Shown here: in pieces, positions 40,191 to 50,710 of the stretch
Position numbering within the stretch: position 1 is the first letter of the stretch
Layout of the letters: each line of letters starts with the position of its first letter
Assembly: GCF_011077955.1 (NCBI RefSeq)
Contig: NZ_JAALBX010000002.1
Coordinates: 124,001-188,000 of the forward strand
From: Citrobacter freundii
GTDB lineage: Bacteria > Pseudomonadota > Gammaproteobacteria > Enterobacterales > Enterobacteriaceae
DNA: 64,000 bases
Direction of reading: 5' to 3'
Program-made: the position numbers and the translations under genes
Notes under the pieces: model-generated
Database searches by the model: none
Seen by the model: the letters and a program-made list of their open reading frames with translations, nothing else
Told to the model about the DNA's origin: nothing

Positions 40191-42227
40191 GTGAGTATGG
40201 ATATCAGCGATTTTTATCAAACGTTTTTTGATGAGGCTGACGAACTGTTAGCTGATATGGAGCAGCATCTGCTCTCATTGGCGCCTGAAGCTCCGGATTC
40301 GGAGCAACTAAACGCCATTTTCCGTGCTGCTCACTCCATAAAAGGCGGTGCCGGCACATTCGGTTTTAGCGTGCTGCAGGAAACCACCCATTTAATGGAA
40401 AACCTGCTTGACGAAGCCCGGCGCGGTGAGATGCAACTTAACACCGATATTATCAACCTGTTTTTGGAAACCAAAGATATCATGCAGGAACAGCTCGATG
40501 CGTATAAAAGTTCTGTAGAGCCCGACGCTGCCAGCTTCGAATATATCTGCCAGGCCCTGCGTCAGCTGGCGCTGGAAGCGAAAGGTGAAACCAGTGCCGA
40601 AGCGGCTCCGCTTACACTGGTGACGGCGCAAGCGCAAACGTCCGCATCTGTCCCTGCGGCCGGCGATGGAAAGCTGCGTATAACCTTAAGTGGCTTAAAA
40701 GCCAGCGAAGTGACATTGCTACAGGATGAGTTAGCCAACTTAGGCGAGCTGAGCGATGTTGTGCAGGGCGAAAGTACCCTGACGGCTACCCTGGCGACCA
40801 GCGCCAGTGCTGATGATATCAGCGCGGTACTCTGTTTCGTGGTGGAACCTGAACAGATATCCTTTGGTGGCCCTGCAATCGACGCCGCGCCTCAGCAGTC
40901 CGTAGCTGAGCCTGTTGCGGTTGCTGAAGAACCTGCTGAAGAGGTGGTTGAAGCGCCTGCCGCTCCGCGTACTGTTGTTCCGCTGGCTGTCGTTCCGGCA
41001 CGTGCTGAACGTGAGCAGAAGCCCGCGCCGCGCGAGCGTGAAAACACCAGCATCCGCGTAGCGGTTGAGAAAGTCGATCAGTTGATAAACCTGGTAGGTG
41101 AACTGGTGATCACCCAGTCCATGTTAGCCCAACGTTCTAACGAACTGGACCCGGTGACGCACGGTGACTTAATCAGCAGCATGAGCCAACTTGAGCGTAA
41201 CGCCCGCGATCTGCAAGAGTCGGTGATGTCGATTCGTATGATGCCGATGGAGTATGTATTCAGCCGCTTCCCGCGTCTGGTACGCGATCTGGCGAGCAAG
41301 CTCGGTAAGCAAATTGAGCTTACGTTGCAGGGCAGTTCGACTGAACTCGACAAGAGCCTGATTGAACGCATTATCGATCCGCTGACTCACCTGGTGCGTA
41401 ACAGCCTCGATCACGGCATTGAAATGCCAGAAGACCGCGAGGCCGCTGGTAAATCGCCGGTGGGTAACCTTATCCTTTCCGCAGAACACCAGGGCGGTAA
41501 TATCTGCATCGAAGTTACCGACGACGGCGCAGGGCTGAATCGTGGCCGTATTCTGGCTAAAGCGATGTCCCAGGGGCTGCCGGTAAGTGAAAACATGACC
41601 GATGAAGAAGTCGGTATGCTGATTTTCGCACCGGGTTTCTCTACCGCTGAAGTGGTGACTGATGTCTCCGGCCGCGGCGTGGGAATGGATGTGGTGAAAC
41701 GAAATATCCAGGAGATGGGCGGCCACGTTGAAATTCAGTCCAAACAGGGCGTAGGCACTACGATTCGTATCCTGCTGCCGCTGACGCTTGCCATCCTTGA
41801 CGGCATGTCCGTGAAGGTGAATGAAGAAGTCTTCATTCTGCCGCTCAACGCGGTAATGGAATCGTTACAACCGCGTGAAGAAGAATTACACCCGCTGGCA
41901 GGCGGCGAGCGCGTACTGGAAGTACGTGGTGAATACCTGCCGCTGGTGGAAATGTGGAAAGTGTTCAATGTAGAAGGCGCGAAAACCCAGGCCACCCAGG
42001 GCATTGTGGTGATCCTGCAAAGCGCTAACCGTCGCTACGCACTGTTGGTCGATCAGTTAATTGGTCAACATCAGGTCGTGGTGAAGAACCTTGAAAGTAA
42101 CTACCGTAAGGTGCCGGGTATTTCTGCCGCCACCATTTTAGGTGATGGGAGCGTGGCGCTGATCGTTGATGTATCCGCGCTGCAAAGTATTAACCGTGAA
42201 CAACGTATGGCGCAGACAGCCGCCTGA
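40191..42227 (+). CDS. cheA: Chemotaxis histidine kinase CheA
   Basis: 678 aa, somewhat longer than E. coli CheA (654), the extra length being in the P2 and its Ala/Glu/Pro-rich linker (about residues 130-285). P1 carries phospho-His48 in AAHSIKGGAGT; P3 dimerisation, P4 ATPase (LVRNSLDHGIE, DDGAGLN, GFSTAE, SGRGVGMDVV) and P5 CheW-like domains follow. Start is GTG. Phosphorylates CheY and CheB under receptor control. Confidence 0.97.
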   Translation: MSMDISDFYQTFFDEADELLADMEQHLLSLAPEAPDSEQLNAIFRAAHSIKGGAGTFGFSVLQETTHLMENLLDEARRGEMQLNTDIINLFLETKDIMQEQLDAYKSSVEPDAASFEYICQALRQLALEAKGETSAEAAPLTLVTAQAQTSASVPAAGDGKLRITLSGLKASEVTLLQDELANLGELSDVVQGESTLTATLATSASADDISAVLCFVVEPEQISFGGPAIDAAPQQSVAEPVAVAEEPAEEVVEAPAAPRTVVPLAVVPARAEREQKPAPRERENTSIRVAVEKVDQLINLVGELVITQSMLAQRSNELDPVTHGDLISSMSQLERNARDLQESVMSIRMMPMEYVFSRFPRLVRDLASKLGKQIELTLQGSSTELDKSLIERIIDPLTHLVRNSLDHGIEMPEDREAAGKSPVGNLILSAEHQGGNICIEVTDDGAGLNRGRILAKAMSQGLPVSENMTDEEVGMLIFAPGFSTAEVVTDVSGRGVGMDVVKRNIQEMGGHVEIQSKQGVGTTIRILLPLTLAILDGMSVKVNEEVFILPLNAVMESLQPREEELHPLAGGERVLEVRGEYLPLVEMWKVFNVEGAKTQATQGIVVILQSANRRYALLVDQLIGQHQVVVKNLESNYRKVPGISAATILGDGSVALIVDVSALQSINREQRMAQTAA

Positions 42228-42245
42228 GCTTAGGAATATATGCAA

Positions 42246-42749
42246 ATGACCGGTATGAGTAATGTAACCAAGCTGGCCGGAGAGCCGTCTGGCCAGGAAT
42301 TTCTGGTATTCACCCTCGGCGACGAAGAGTACGGTATCGACATTCTGAAAGTGCAGGAGATCCGTGGTTATGATCAAGTAACCCGTATCGCCAACACACC
42401 TTCGTTTATCAAAGGCGTGACCAACCTGCGCGGCGTTATTGTCCCGATTGTCGATTTACGTATTAAATTCAATCAGGAAGACGTGGAATACAACGATAAC
42501 ACAGTGGTGATTGTGCTGAATTTTGGCCAGCGCGTAGTGGGTATCGTTGTGGATGGCGTGTCTGACGTATTGTCGCTGACGAACGATCAAATCCGCTCTG
42601 CGCCGGAATTCGCCGTGACGCTGTCGACCGAATACCTGACCGGCCTCGGCGCGGTAGGCGATCGCATGCTGATCCTGGTGAATATCGAAAAACTGCTTAA
42701 CAGCGAAGAAATGGCACTGGTAGACAGCGCCACCGCTCGCGTAGCGTAA
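42246..42749 (+). CDS. cheW: Chemotaxis coupling protein CheW
   Basis: 167 aa from [19 protein letters not shown], nearly the same as E. coli CheW ([31 protein letters not shown]). Links CheA to receptors. An ATG at 42240 is closer to the AGGA at 42232-42235, so two codons more are possible. Confidence 0.96.
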   Translation: MTGMSNVTKLAGEPSGQEFLVFTLGDEEYGIDILKVQEIRGYDQVTRIANTPSFIKGVTNLRGVIVPIVDLRIKFNQEDVEYNDNTVVIVLNFGQRVVGIVVDGVSDVLSLTNDQIRSAPEFAVTLSTEYLTGLGAVGDRMLILVNIEKLLNSEEMALVDSATARVA

Positions 42750-42754
42750 TCATT

Positions 42755-42791
42755 AAAAAGCCCGGCGAGCGTCGCTTGCCGGGCTTTTTTT
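42755..42791 (+). terminator. Terminator after cheW
   Basis: AAAAAGCCCGGC and GCCGGGCTTTTT with an 11-base loop, followed by more T. Ends the motA-cheW transcript. Confidence 0.9.
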
Positions 42792-44280
42792 ATGTGTCTT
42801 GCGCTATCTGGTTATCATTCAACGCCACCCGGCGATTGCATTTCCCGCATGCCGATAATCGTTGAGCGCGCCTGACAAATTATACCCCCCGCAAACCTGC
42901 TTATTTTCTCCTCCGGTAAAGGCCATAAATCCATCGCTGCCAGGCGCCAGTAATTTTATCGTTATGGTATGAACCCTGCCGGTAACAGGCGTTTGTAGCG
43001 CACGGCATGCGTCAGGGAGTTCACCCCATGGCACTGCATGCACACGCCTCTTAATTCGCGACCGACACCGCTTACATGAATTCCTCCATGGCCCAGCTCG
43101 CGCGACCTTTGTCTGGCAAAACCGGGAAAGCGAGGCTGCGCGCAAAATACAGGCATGGCTGCCACGTACGGGCTATGCACGTGATTCCCAGCGCATATCG
43201 CTTTGAGCCTGTGAGGCGTTTCTCAACGGGTTTCGCGTTATGCTTGCGCGCAGGGGCTGGCCGGTTAAGCGTTAACGTGCTAATCCAGCCGCTGACTGGT
43301 CTCGTGTAGCGATGTAATCGCAGTCGTACTGAGGAAAACCGCGATGAACAAAAGGGCTTATCCCTCGGCCAGGAATACGGGTTTTAGCCCCCACGAGTTG
43401 GTGGAAAAGTGGTGACCGGGCTTACAATAAATATCTTTCACGCGTTAAGAATAAGTCTCAGTCTGTCGGGTGTGATGATAAGACCAGTCACCTGATTATG
43501 ATGCTCAAGAAATAAGCGCCTGCTTTTATAGAAAAAATATTATCTACATCGCTTAAGCGCGTGATTAATTCGCAACCGAATGTCGGGGATTTGGTCATTA
43601 TTCTCACCACCAAAACGGGCACGCGTATTAACTATTTTGGCCAGAAGAAACGTTGAACGGATATATCAGGTTAATACAGCAGTAAACAAATAGGTTACTA
43701 AGTATTGTTGCGGAAATAATAATCGGTTACCGGGTAGCCAATTGTTCACCCAGGCGTTAAAAGTAATACAGGTTAATCAACATACTATTCTGTCGCGGGT
43801 CACATTTGTTGTAAATGCGCGGCTTCGCTTAGCGAAAATGTTAGCCGGGTAATGAAAATCGTATAAAAAATAAATCGATTTTTTGAACGGCGGTTATCTT
43901 CACCGGCTGATTTTCTTACTGGTAGATATCGGTATTGGGTGGCAGATCTCAAAAATAAATAAAGCCATGGGCAGTGCAAAATTAGCAATTAAAGAAATCT
44001 GTAAAACCTATTGCTGTTACTGAACAACGCCACGCATCTTTAATCACAGGTGATAACGGTGAGGTTAATTTAACCTCTTTTTTTTGCGCCATTACGTCGC
44101 AAGTGTAGGCAGCACGCGCCTTGCGACAGAATGTAGTGATAAAGGATAACGGTGCGACGCGTGTCGTTCCGCCTTCAACAGCGCGTCAGCGGACGACACT
44201 TGCCGGAAAAAAATAGCGCTTCGCTTCATGGCTGGCGCGCTTTTTAAGCTCATCGGAGGTGTAGCAAATTGCGTTAGGGA
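42792..44280. other. Gene-poor, apparently decayed interval between cheW and tar
   Basis: About 1.5 kb; in E. coli this gap is near 0.15 kb. No intact gene. On the plus strand a frame open from 43348 to 43653 is broken only by TAA at 43513-43515, giving protein-like pieces (SGDRAYNKYLSRVKN; NVGDLVIILTTKTGTRI), and another frame is open at 43874-44020. A minus-strand frame at 42819-43145 is possible but unsupported. A sigma-28 -10 octamer GCCGATAA lies at 42851-42858 with no -35, and a good terminator closes the stretch at 44061. I cannot name the lost gene or genes. Confidence 0.6.
44061..44085 (+). terminator. Orphan terminator upstream of tar
   Basis: GAGGTTA-att-TAACCTC followed by eight T. 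No intact gene precedes it on the plus strand, so it probably belonged to the decayed gene in the cheW-tar interval. Confidence 0.8.
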
Positions 44281-44282
44281 AA

Positions 44283-44309
44283 TAAAGTTCCTCAACCATG
44301 TGCCGATAA
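44283..44309 (+). promoter_or_regulatory. Sigma-28 (FliA) promoter of tar
   Basis: TAAAGTT-N12-GCCGATAA, a perfect match to the sigma-28 consensus, 37 bp before the tar start. Confidence 0.92.
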
Positions 44310-44345
44310 CAGCGACAGTAGACCTGCTAATAAGGCGTTATCTGT

Positions 44346-46022
44346 ATGCTAAACCGTATCCGTGTCGTCACACTGTTATTGATAGTTTTGGTCGTCTTTG
44401 CCCTACTGCAACTTATTTCCGGCGGTCTGTTTTTCTCGTCGGTGAAACAAACCCAGGAAACGCTTGGCATTTCCCATGAGCTGCGCATTCAGCAAGCGGA
44501 ACTGAACCAGACCTGGGAAATGATGTTACAAACGCGTATCAACCTGAGCCGTTCAGCAGCACGCATGCTGATGGATCCTAATAATCAACAAAGCAGCGCT
44601 AAAACCGATTTACTCAACAGCGCCAAAACGTCGCTGAAAAATGCACAAGACCATTTCGCCGCTTTTCAGAGCAGCCATGTCAATCTGGAAGCACTTACTC
44701 AGTCTATAGCCGATGTAGAAAAAGCGTATCAGGACTATAACAGCGCGCTGACTGAACTGGTGCAGTTTCTCTCAACCGGAAATATGGATGCTTATTTTGC
44801 TCAGCCAACCCAGGGAAAACAAAATGCGCTCAATACGGCTATCAAAGCGTATGACGCGTTAAACGTACAACTTTATCAGGCCTCGTATGAGGGCAGTAAA
44901 TCAGACTACCGAATGGCGCTCTGGCAGTTGGGTTCGCTTGCTGTCGCGTTACTGATTGTTGTTACGCTGGTATGGGTCGGGATGCGTTCCGCCTTGCTGC
45001 AACCGCTTAGCAATGTGATTAACCATATTCGCAAAATTGCCAGTGGCGATCTTACCCCAACCCTTACCGTTTCCGGGCGTAATGAAATCAGCGCGCTTGC
45101 CGAAACCGTTCGTCATATGCAAAAGGAGCTTATCGACACGGTCACCAGCGTGCGTGAAGGTTCTGATGCGATTTATACCGGCACCAGTGAAATCGCCGCC
45201 GGGAACAATGACCTGTCTTCCCGTACTGAGCAGCAGGCCGCGGCGCTTGAAGAAACCGCTGCCAGCATGGAGCAGTTAACCGCGACGGTGAAACAGAACG
45301 CCGAGAACGCGCGTCAGGCATCGTTACTCGCACTCAGCGCGTCAGAAACGGCCGGGCGTGGCGGTAAGGTGGTGGACGGTGTGGTGAAAACCATGCATGA
45401 CATCGCCGCCAGCTCTAAAAAGATTTCCGATATTACCAGCGTCATCGACGGCATCGCCTTTCAGACCAATATTCTCGCCCTTAACGCCGCCGTAGAAGCG
45501 GCCCGCGCAGGCGAGCAGGGTCGGGGTTTCGCCGTCGTCGCAGGGGAAGTGCGTAACCTTGCCAGCCGCAGCGCCCAGGCCGCAAAAGAGATCAAAGGAT
45601 TAATAGAAGATTCCGTATCACGCGTAGATACCGGCTCGGCGTTGGTCGAGACGGCGGGCGATACCATGTCTGACATCGTCAATGCCGTAACCCGCGTTAC
45701 CGACATTATGGGTGAAATCGCCTCGGCGTCGGATGAACAGAGCCGTGGCATTGATCAGGTGGCGTTGGCGGTTTCCGAGATGGACCGCGTTACCCAGCAG
45801 AACGCCTCGCTGGTTCAGGAATCTGCCGCCGCGGCGGTGGTTCTGGAACAGCAGGCCAGCCTGCTTACACAGGCGGTATCCACGTTTCGTTTGCACACAC
45901 AGTCAGCAGCACACCAGGACGTGAATACAGGCCGGGTAGAAAACCCAAAAGAAGACGCACCGGTCGTGCCTACACGTAAAGCTCTTGCCGGCGGCCAGAG
46001 CGAGAACTGGGAAACATTTTAA
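44346..46022 (+). CDS. tar: Methyl-accepting chemotaxis protein, aspartate-type (Tar)
   Basis: 558 aa. TM1 at 7-30, periplasmic four-helix sensor, TM2 near 190-212, HAMP, signalling domain with the invariant tip ([20 protein letters not shown]) and C-terminal NWETF that docks CheR/CheB. The sensor keeps R64, R69 and R73 and FAQPTQG, and the first 80 residues ([25 protein letters not shown]) are closer to Tar than to Tsr. The position before cheR agrees. Ligand is likely aspartate; maltose sensing is not predictable. Confidence 0.9.
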   Translation: MLNRIRVVTLLLIVLVVFALLQLISGGLFFSSVKQTQETLGISHELRIQQAELNQTWEMMLQTRINLSRSAARMLMDPNNQQSSAKTDLLNSAKTSLKNAQDHFAAFQSSHVNLEALTQSIADVEKAYQDYNSALTELVQFLSTGNMDAYFAQPTQGKQNALNTAIKAYDALNVQLYQASYEGSKSDYRMALWQLGSLAVALLIVVTLVWVGMRSALLQPLSNVINHIRKIASGDLTPTLTVSGRNEISALAETVRHMQKELIDTVTSVREGSDAIYTGTSEIAAGNNDLSSRTEQQAAALEETAASMEQLTATVKQNAENARQASLLALSASETAGRGGKVVDGVVKTMHDIAASSKKISDITSVIDGIAFQTNILALNAAVEAARAGEQGRGFAVVAGEVRNLASRSAQAAKEIKGLIEDSVSRVDTGSALVETAGDTMSDIVNAVTRVTDIMGEIASASDEQSRGIDQVALAVSEMDRVTQQNASLVQESAAAAVVLEQQASLLTQAVSTFRLHTQSAAHQDVNTGRVENPKEDAPVVPTRKALAGGQSENWETF

Positions 46023-46041
46023 ATACTGCCCTGAGTACATT

Positions 46042-46501
46042 GCGCGTTTAGGTGAGTAGGGGCGCGGATTCGCTGTCGTCGCCTGGGGAAGTCTGTACTC
46101 AGGCGAGCCGCAGCGCACAGGCCGCGAAAGAAATTAACGTGTTGATCGACGAGTCGATTTTCCGTGTGCAGCAAGGGTCTCAATTGGCGGTCACCGCCGC
46201 CAATACGATGACTGAGATCGTACGTTCGGTGACGCAGGTCAACGAGATGATGGGGGAGATCGCCTCGGCTTCTGATGAACAGCGCCGTGGCATTGAGCAG
46301 GTCGCTCAGGCGGTAAGCCAAATGGATCAGGTGACGCAGCAAAACGCCGCGTTAGTAGAAGAAGCCGCTGCCGCGACCGGTTCGCTGTCAGGTCAGGCCG
46401 AGCGTCTTACCACGCTGGTATCGGCATTTAATATAGAAAATATTGTCCCTGAGGACAAAGACATCGCACTCACCCTGCAACGGGTGCCGGTTTTAACCTG
46501 A
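46042..46501 (+). pseudogene. tap: Remnant of a second MCP gene (probably tap)
   Basis: The sequence encodes only the last third of an MCP signalling domain. It begins ARLGE[12 protein letters not shown], where TAG replaces the Gln codon of AGEQGRGF; then one inserted base after GRGFAVVA shifts the frame before [17 protein letters not shown], which runs to 46501 through [20 protein letters not shown] and TQQNAALVEEAAAA. The N-terminal sensor, membrane segments and hairpin tip are missing. It ends without a CheR-binding pentapeptide. It lies between tar and cheR, where E. coli has tap. An ATG at 46052 could still express 149 aa, but nothing supports this. Confidence 0.9.
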
Positions 46502-46521
46502 ATCCATGTAAAGAAGGCGCT

Positions 46522-47388
46522 ATGACAACACCAATGCCTAACGGGCAAACGTCATTACTGTTTCAGATGACCCAGCGCCTTGCGCTGTCCGACGCGCATT
46601 TTCGTCGGATTTGCCAACTGATTTATCAGCGCGCGGGGATCGTACTGGCTGAGCATAAACGGGACATGGTCTACAACCGTCTTGTTCGGCGGTTACGATC
46701 CCTCGGTCTCGACGATTTTGGCCGCTATTTGAGTATGCTTGAAGCAAACCCGAATAGCGCTGAGTGGCAGGCGTTCGTCAACTCCCTGACAACGAACCTG
46801 ACGGCATTCTTCCGTGAGGCGCACCATTTCCCGGTGCTCGCGGAACATGCGCGTAAACACAGCGGGGAGTATCGGGTCTGGAGCGCCGCCGCCTCAACGG
46901 GCGAAGAGCCGTACTCGATTGCCATCACGCTTGCTGACGCACTGGGGATAGCCCCGGGTCGTTTCAAAGTGTATGCCAGCGATATTGATACGGAAGTGCT
47001 GGAAAAAGCCAGGAACGGGATTTATCGCCAGGAAGAGCTTAAAACGCTCTCGCCGCAGCAGTTGCAACGGTACTTTATGCGCGGCACGGGTCCGCATGAT
47101 GGGCTGGTGCGTGTACGTAGTGAGTTGGGCAATGCTGTCGAATTCGCTTCGATGAATTTGTTGGATAAGCAATACAACGTTCCCGGCCCGTTTGATGCCA
47201 TTTTCTGCCGCAACGTGATGATTTATTTCGATAAAGAAACACAGCAGGAGATCCTCAAACGCTTTGTGCCGTTACTCAAACCGGGGGGATTATTGTTCGC
47301 CGGGCATTCAGAGAATTTCAGTAATCTCAGCCGCGATTTCTGGCTCCGTGGTCAGACGGTATACGCACTGAGTAAGGAAAGACAATGA
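46522..47388 (+). CDS. cheR: Chemotaxis protein methyltransferase CheR
   Basis: 288 aa. N-terminal helical domain, then SAM-dependent methyltransferase fold with [30 protein letters not shown] and [13 protein letters not shown]. Methylates receptor glutamates. GAAGG stands six bases before the ATG; overlaps cheB by four bases. Confidence 0.96.
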   Translation: MTTPMPNGQTSLLFQMTQRLALSDAHFRRICQLIYQRAGIVLAEHKRDMVYNRLVRRLRSLGLDDFGRYLSMLEANPNSAEWQAFVNSLTTNLTAFFREAHHFPVLAEHARKHSGEYRVWSAAASTGEEPYSIAITLADALGIAPGRFKVYASDIDTEVLEKARNGIYRQEELKTLSPQQLQRYFMRGTGPHDGLVRVRSELGNAVEFASMNLLDKQYNVPGPFDAIFCRNVMIYFDKETQQEILKRFVPLLKPGGLLFAGHSENFSNLSRDFWLRGQTVYALSKERQ

Positions 47389-48434
47389 GTAAAATCAAGG
47401 TGCTGTCTGTAGATGACTCTGCGTTAATGCGTCAGATTATGACGGAAATCATCAATAGTCACAGCGACATGGAAATGGTGGCGACCGCTCCCGATCCGTT
47501 AGTTGCGAGAGATTTGATCAAAAAATTCAACCCTGACGTGCTCACGCTTGATGTCGAGATGCCGCGCATGGATGGACTGGATTTTCTTGAAAAATTGATG
47601 CGCTTGCGTCCGATGCCAGTGGTGATGGTGTCTTCGCTGACGGGTAAAGGATCGGAAGTCACGTTGCGTGCACTGGAGCTCGGCGCGGTGGATTTTGTCA
47701 CGAAACCGCAACTGGGCATCCGCGAAGGCATGCTGGCTTACAGTGAAATGATTGCCGAGAAAGTCCGTACGGCTTCGCGGGCTAAAGTCGCAACGCGTGC
47801 CCAGCAGGCGGTGCCCGCAGCGCTTAAAGCAGGCCCGATGCTCAGCTCGGAAAAACTCATTGTTATTGGCGCATCTACTGGCGGCACTGAAGCGATCCGC
47901 CATGTGCTGCAACCGCTGCCGCTTTCTTGCCCGGCGGTGTTAATCACACAGCATATGCCGCCTGGGTTTACCCGTTCTTTCGCCGAGCGTCTTAATAAGC
48001 TATGTCAAATTAGCGTAAAAGAGGCAGAAGACGGTGAACGTGTACTTCCAGGGCATGCGTATATAGCGCCGGGCGACCGACATATGGAACTGTCGCGCAG
48101 TGGGGCTAACTATCAAATAAAAATCCATGACGGCCCGGCGGTAAACCGCCATCGGCCAGCGGTGGACGTACTGTTTTATTCTGTCGCTAAACATGCGGGG
48201 CGCAACGCCGTTGGGGTGATCCTCACCGGTATGGGCAACGATGGCGCGGCAGGGATGTTGGCGATGCATCAGGCGGGCGCCTGGAATATCGCTCAGAACG
48301 AGGCAAGTTGTGTGGTGTTCGGCATGCCGCGTGAGGCCATCAACATGGGTGGTGTCAGCGAAGTGGTCGATCTAAGCCAGGTCAGCCAGCAAATGCTGGC
48401 GAAAATCAGTGCCGGACAGGCAATACGTATTTAA
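47385..48434 (+). CDS. cheB: Chemotaxis methylesterase CheB
   Basis: 349 aa. Receiver domain with phospho-Asp56 ([12 protein letters not shown]), linker, and esterase domain with catalytic Ser164 ([10 protein letters not shown]), His190 (TQHMPPGFT) and an Asp in [10 protein letters not shown]. Removes methyl groups from and deamidates receptors. Confidence 0.97.
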   Translation: MSKIKVLSVDDSALMRQIMTEIINSHSDMEMVATAPDPLVARDLIKKFNPDVLTLDVEMPRMDGLDFLEKLMRLRPMPVVMVSSLTGKGSEVTLRALELGAVDFVTKPQLGIREGMLAYSEMIAEKVRTASRAKVATRAQQAVPAALKAGPMLSSEKLIVIGASTGGTEAIRHVLQPLPLSCPAVLITQHMPPGFTRSFAERLNKLCQISVKEAEDGERVLPGHAYIAPGDRHMELSRSGANYQIKIHDGPAVNRHRPAVDVLFYSVAKHAGRNAVGVILTGMGNDGAAGMLAMHQAGAWNIAQNEASCVVFGMPREAINMGGVSEVVDLSQVSQQMLAKISAGQAIRI

Positions 48435-48449
48435 TTAAGGAGTATTTAG

Positions 48450-48839
<390 letters not shown>

Positions 48840-48849
48840 GGAGCGCGTG

Positions 48850-49494
48850 ATGATGCAACCTGCAATGAAACCAACAGAAGAACTTTCTGCCGCCGACATT
48901 ATCGCTCGTATCGGCAGCCTGACCCGCATGCTGCGCGACAGCCTGAGGGAACTTGGGCTCGATCAAGCGATTGCGGAAGCAGCGGAAGCGATCCCGGATG
49001 CTCGCGATCGTCTTGATTATGTAGTGCAAATGACCGCACAAGCGGCAGAGCGCGCGCTTAACAGTGTTGAAGCGTCACAGCCTCATCAGGACGCACTGGA
49101 AAAGGGTGCTAAAACGTTAAGTAAGCGCTGGGACGACTGGTTTGAAAACCCAATTGAACTGAGCGACGCCCGTGAACTGGTTACCGAAACCCGTCAATAT
49201 CTTGCCGATGTGCCGGAACATACCAGCTTCACCAACTCGCAACTGCTTGACATCATGATGGCGCAGGATTTCCAGGATCTGACCGGTCAGGTTATTAAGC
49301 GCATGATGGACGTGATTCAGGAAATTGAACGGCAGTTACTGATGGTGCTGCTGGAAAATATGCCGGAACCCAACGCGCGCGCGAAACGTGAAAGTGACAG
49401 TTTGCTTAACGGCCCGCAGGTGGATACCACCAAAGCAGGCGTTGTGGCAAGTCAGGATCAGGTCGACGATTTGTTAGATAGCCTGGGTTTTTAA
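48850..49494 (+). CDS. cheZ: Chemotaxis phosphatase CheZ
   Basis: 214 aa, same length as E. coli CheZ. Long helical hairpin with [15 protein letters not shown], which contains the phosphatase Asp/Gln pair, and the CheY-binding C-terminal helix [17 protein letters not shown] lies about eight bases before the ATG at 48850; a GTG at 48847 is in frame too. Confidence 0.96.
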   Translation: MMQPAMKPTEELSAADIIARIGSLTRMLRDSLRELGLDQAIAEAAEAIPDARDRLDYVVQMTAQAAERALNSVEASQPHQDALEKGAKTLSKRWDDWFENPIELSDARELVTETRQYLADVPEHTSFTNSQLLDIMMAQDFQDLTGQVIKRMMDVIQEIERQLLMVLLENMPEPNARAKRESDSLLNGPQVDTTKAGVVASQDQVDDLLDSLGF

Positions 49495-49509
49495 TTCCGG
49501 CTTTCCTCG

Positions 49510-49546
49510 AAACCGCCTCTTGGCCAGTGCTGGCGAGAGGCGGTTT
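49510..49546 (+). terminator. Terminator-like hairpin after cheZ
   Basis: AAACCGCCTCT and AGAGGCGGTTT enclose a second stem GCCAG/CTGGC. Marks the end of the chemotaxis operon, just before the convergent fimbrial genes. Confidence 0.75.
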
Positions 49547-49550
49547 ATGA

Positions 49551-50675
49551 CTATTTAATTTCCATTTTGACCGTGACGTTACCCTCATACTCTCCTGCGG
49601 CAGGCGGCGCATCTTTGGTGCCCACCGGCGCGGCAGTCATTTTTATATGGCCATTTCCGTCCTGATCCAGCGTAACGGGAAACTCCACGGAGCCATCGAG
49701 TACCACATTATTATCGTTTTCATCAAACATCCGCACGCCAACATCATCCCGGCCAATCATTTTGGCAATCAGGCTGTTACTGCCTTCAACCACCCCCTGA
49801 TCGGCGGAAAGCATCAGCTTAATTTTATCCGAAGTGCCTTTTGCGTCAGGATCGTCGCAGTGATAGCTAATGTCGACATCCCTTAGCCGGTATCCCGAGG
49901 GAATTTTCCCTTTCTGCATAAATTGCGGGGTATTGACCTCCCCTAAATCGATTTCAATCGTACTGCCTTGATTGATAGTGCAACTGAGCGGGGCGGTAAT
50001 CAGACCGCTGAGCGTGACATCGGAAACATGTTGCATATCCGCCTGGGTGCAGGCGCTGCTGTAATAGAGGCAGGCGTAATACTGTGCCACCACGGTCGGC
50101 GGAATGGTTTCGCTGCCAAATATTGGCCGCGTAATATAAAAGTTAACGCTCACCGTGTTCCAACGGAATTGCCTTTTCGTCGTCGAACCGCCGGAGGGAC
50201 GGGTATCATCGCTGCATACACTGGCGGTTTTCTCGTTATTTTTTATATCTAGCCTGCTTTCCATTTGATCGGGCGGCGTGGGATAAACGTAGATGGGTAT
50301 CAGCGTCAGATTGTTATTACTTGCAATGGCATCGGTATAACCACTCACAATCGCATCAAGATGACTGGTCAGGTAACCGCGACCGCTCCCACCGGCAGGA
50401 AGCGGGCTTCCGACCGAGGTAAATTCGTATACATAGGTCGACGCGCTTATACCGCCGGTACATTTACAGTTTGCCTGCTGGGAGGGACCGTCACCACTGA
50501 GGTAATTAACCTGAAAGGTTGAGCTTATTTGATTTTCCGCCGCGCTTAATTCTCGGTTGTACACGGCGTTGTAATTCACCGGCGCGGCAAAGCAGTTTTT
50601 CAGGGCAGTGGCCTGACTGGCTAGTGGTACCAGCGCAAGTAAGGCAAGATAAAGTAATTTCAGCCAGCTTCTCAT
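49551..50675 (-). CDS. Fimbrial tip adhesin / minor subunit
   Basis: 374 aa with signal peptide (LALVPLASQATA). The N-terminal half (about 27-225) is cysteine-containing (NCFAAPV, NCKCTGG, YACLYYSSAC) and likely the receptor-binding lectin-type domain; the C-terminal part (from SGLITAPLSCTINQGSTIEIDLG) is a pilin domain ending in a beta strand (GNVTVKMEIK). This two-domain design is typical of FimH/YehA-type adhesins. It is the last gene of the four-gene leftward operon. The receptor cannot be predicted. Confidence 0.8.
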   Translation of the reverse strand: MRSWLKLLYLALLALVPLASQATALKNCFAAPVNYNAVYNRELSAAENQISSTFQVNYLSGDGPSQQANCKCTGGISASTYVYEFTSVGSPLPAGGSGRGYLTSHLDAIVSGYTDAIASNNNLTLIPIYVYPTPPDQMESRLDIKNNEKTASVCSDDTRPSGGSTTKRQFRWNTVSVNFYITRPIFGSETIPPTVVAQYYACLYYSSACTQADMQHVSDVTLSGLITAPLSCTINQGSTIEIDLGEVNTPQFMQKGKIPSGYRLRDVDISYHCDDPDAKGTSDKIKLMLSADQGVVEGSNSLIAKMIGRDDVGVRMFDENDNNVVLDGSVEFPVTLDQDGNGHIKMTAAPVGTKDAPPAAGEYEGNVTVKMEIK

Positions 50676-50710
50676 CGCTGTCCCTCAGTAAGAAAAAGTA
50701 AGAAAGTGGA

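Noticed and set aside
42819-43145. 108-codon minus-strand ORF after cheW
   Set aside because: No ribosome site, overlaps other frames in a decayed interval; treated as part of that interval.
46052-46501. Intact short MCP-like protein
   Set aside because: The upstream TAG and frameshift in conserved MCP sequence show it is a pseudogene remnant, not a designed short protein.
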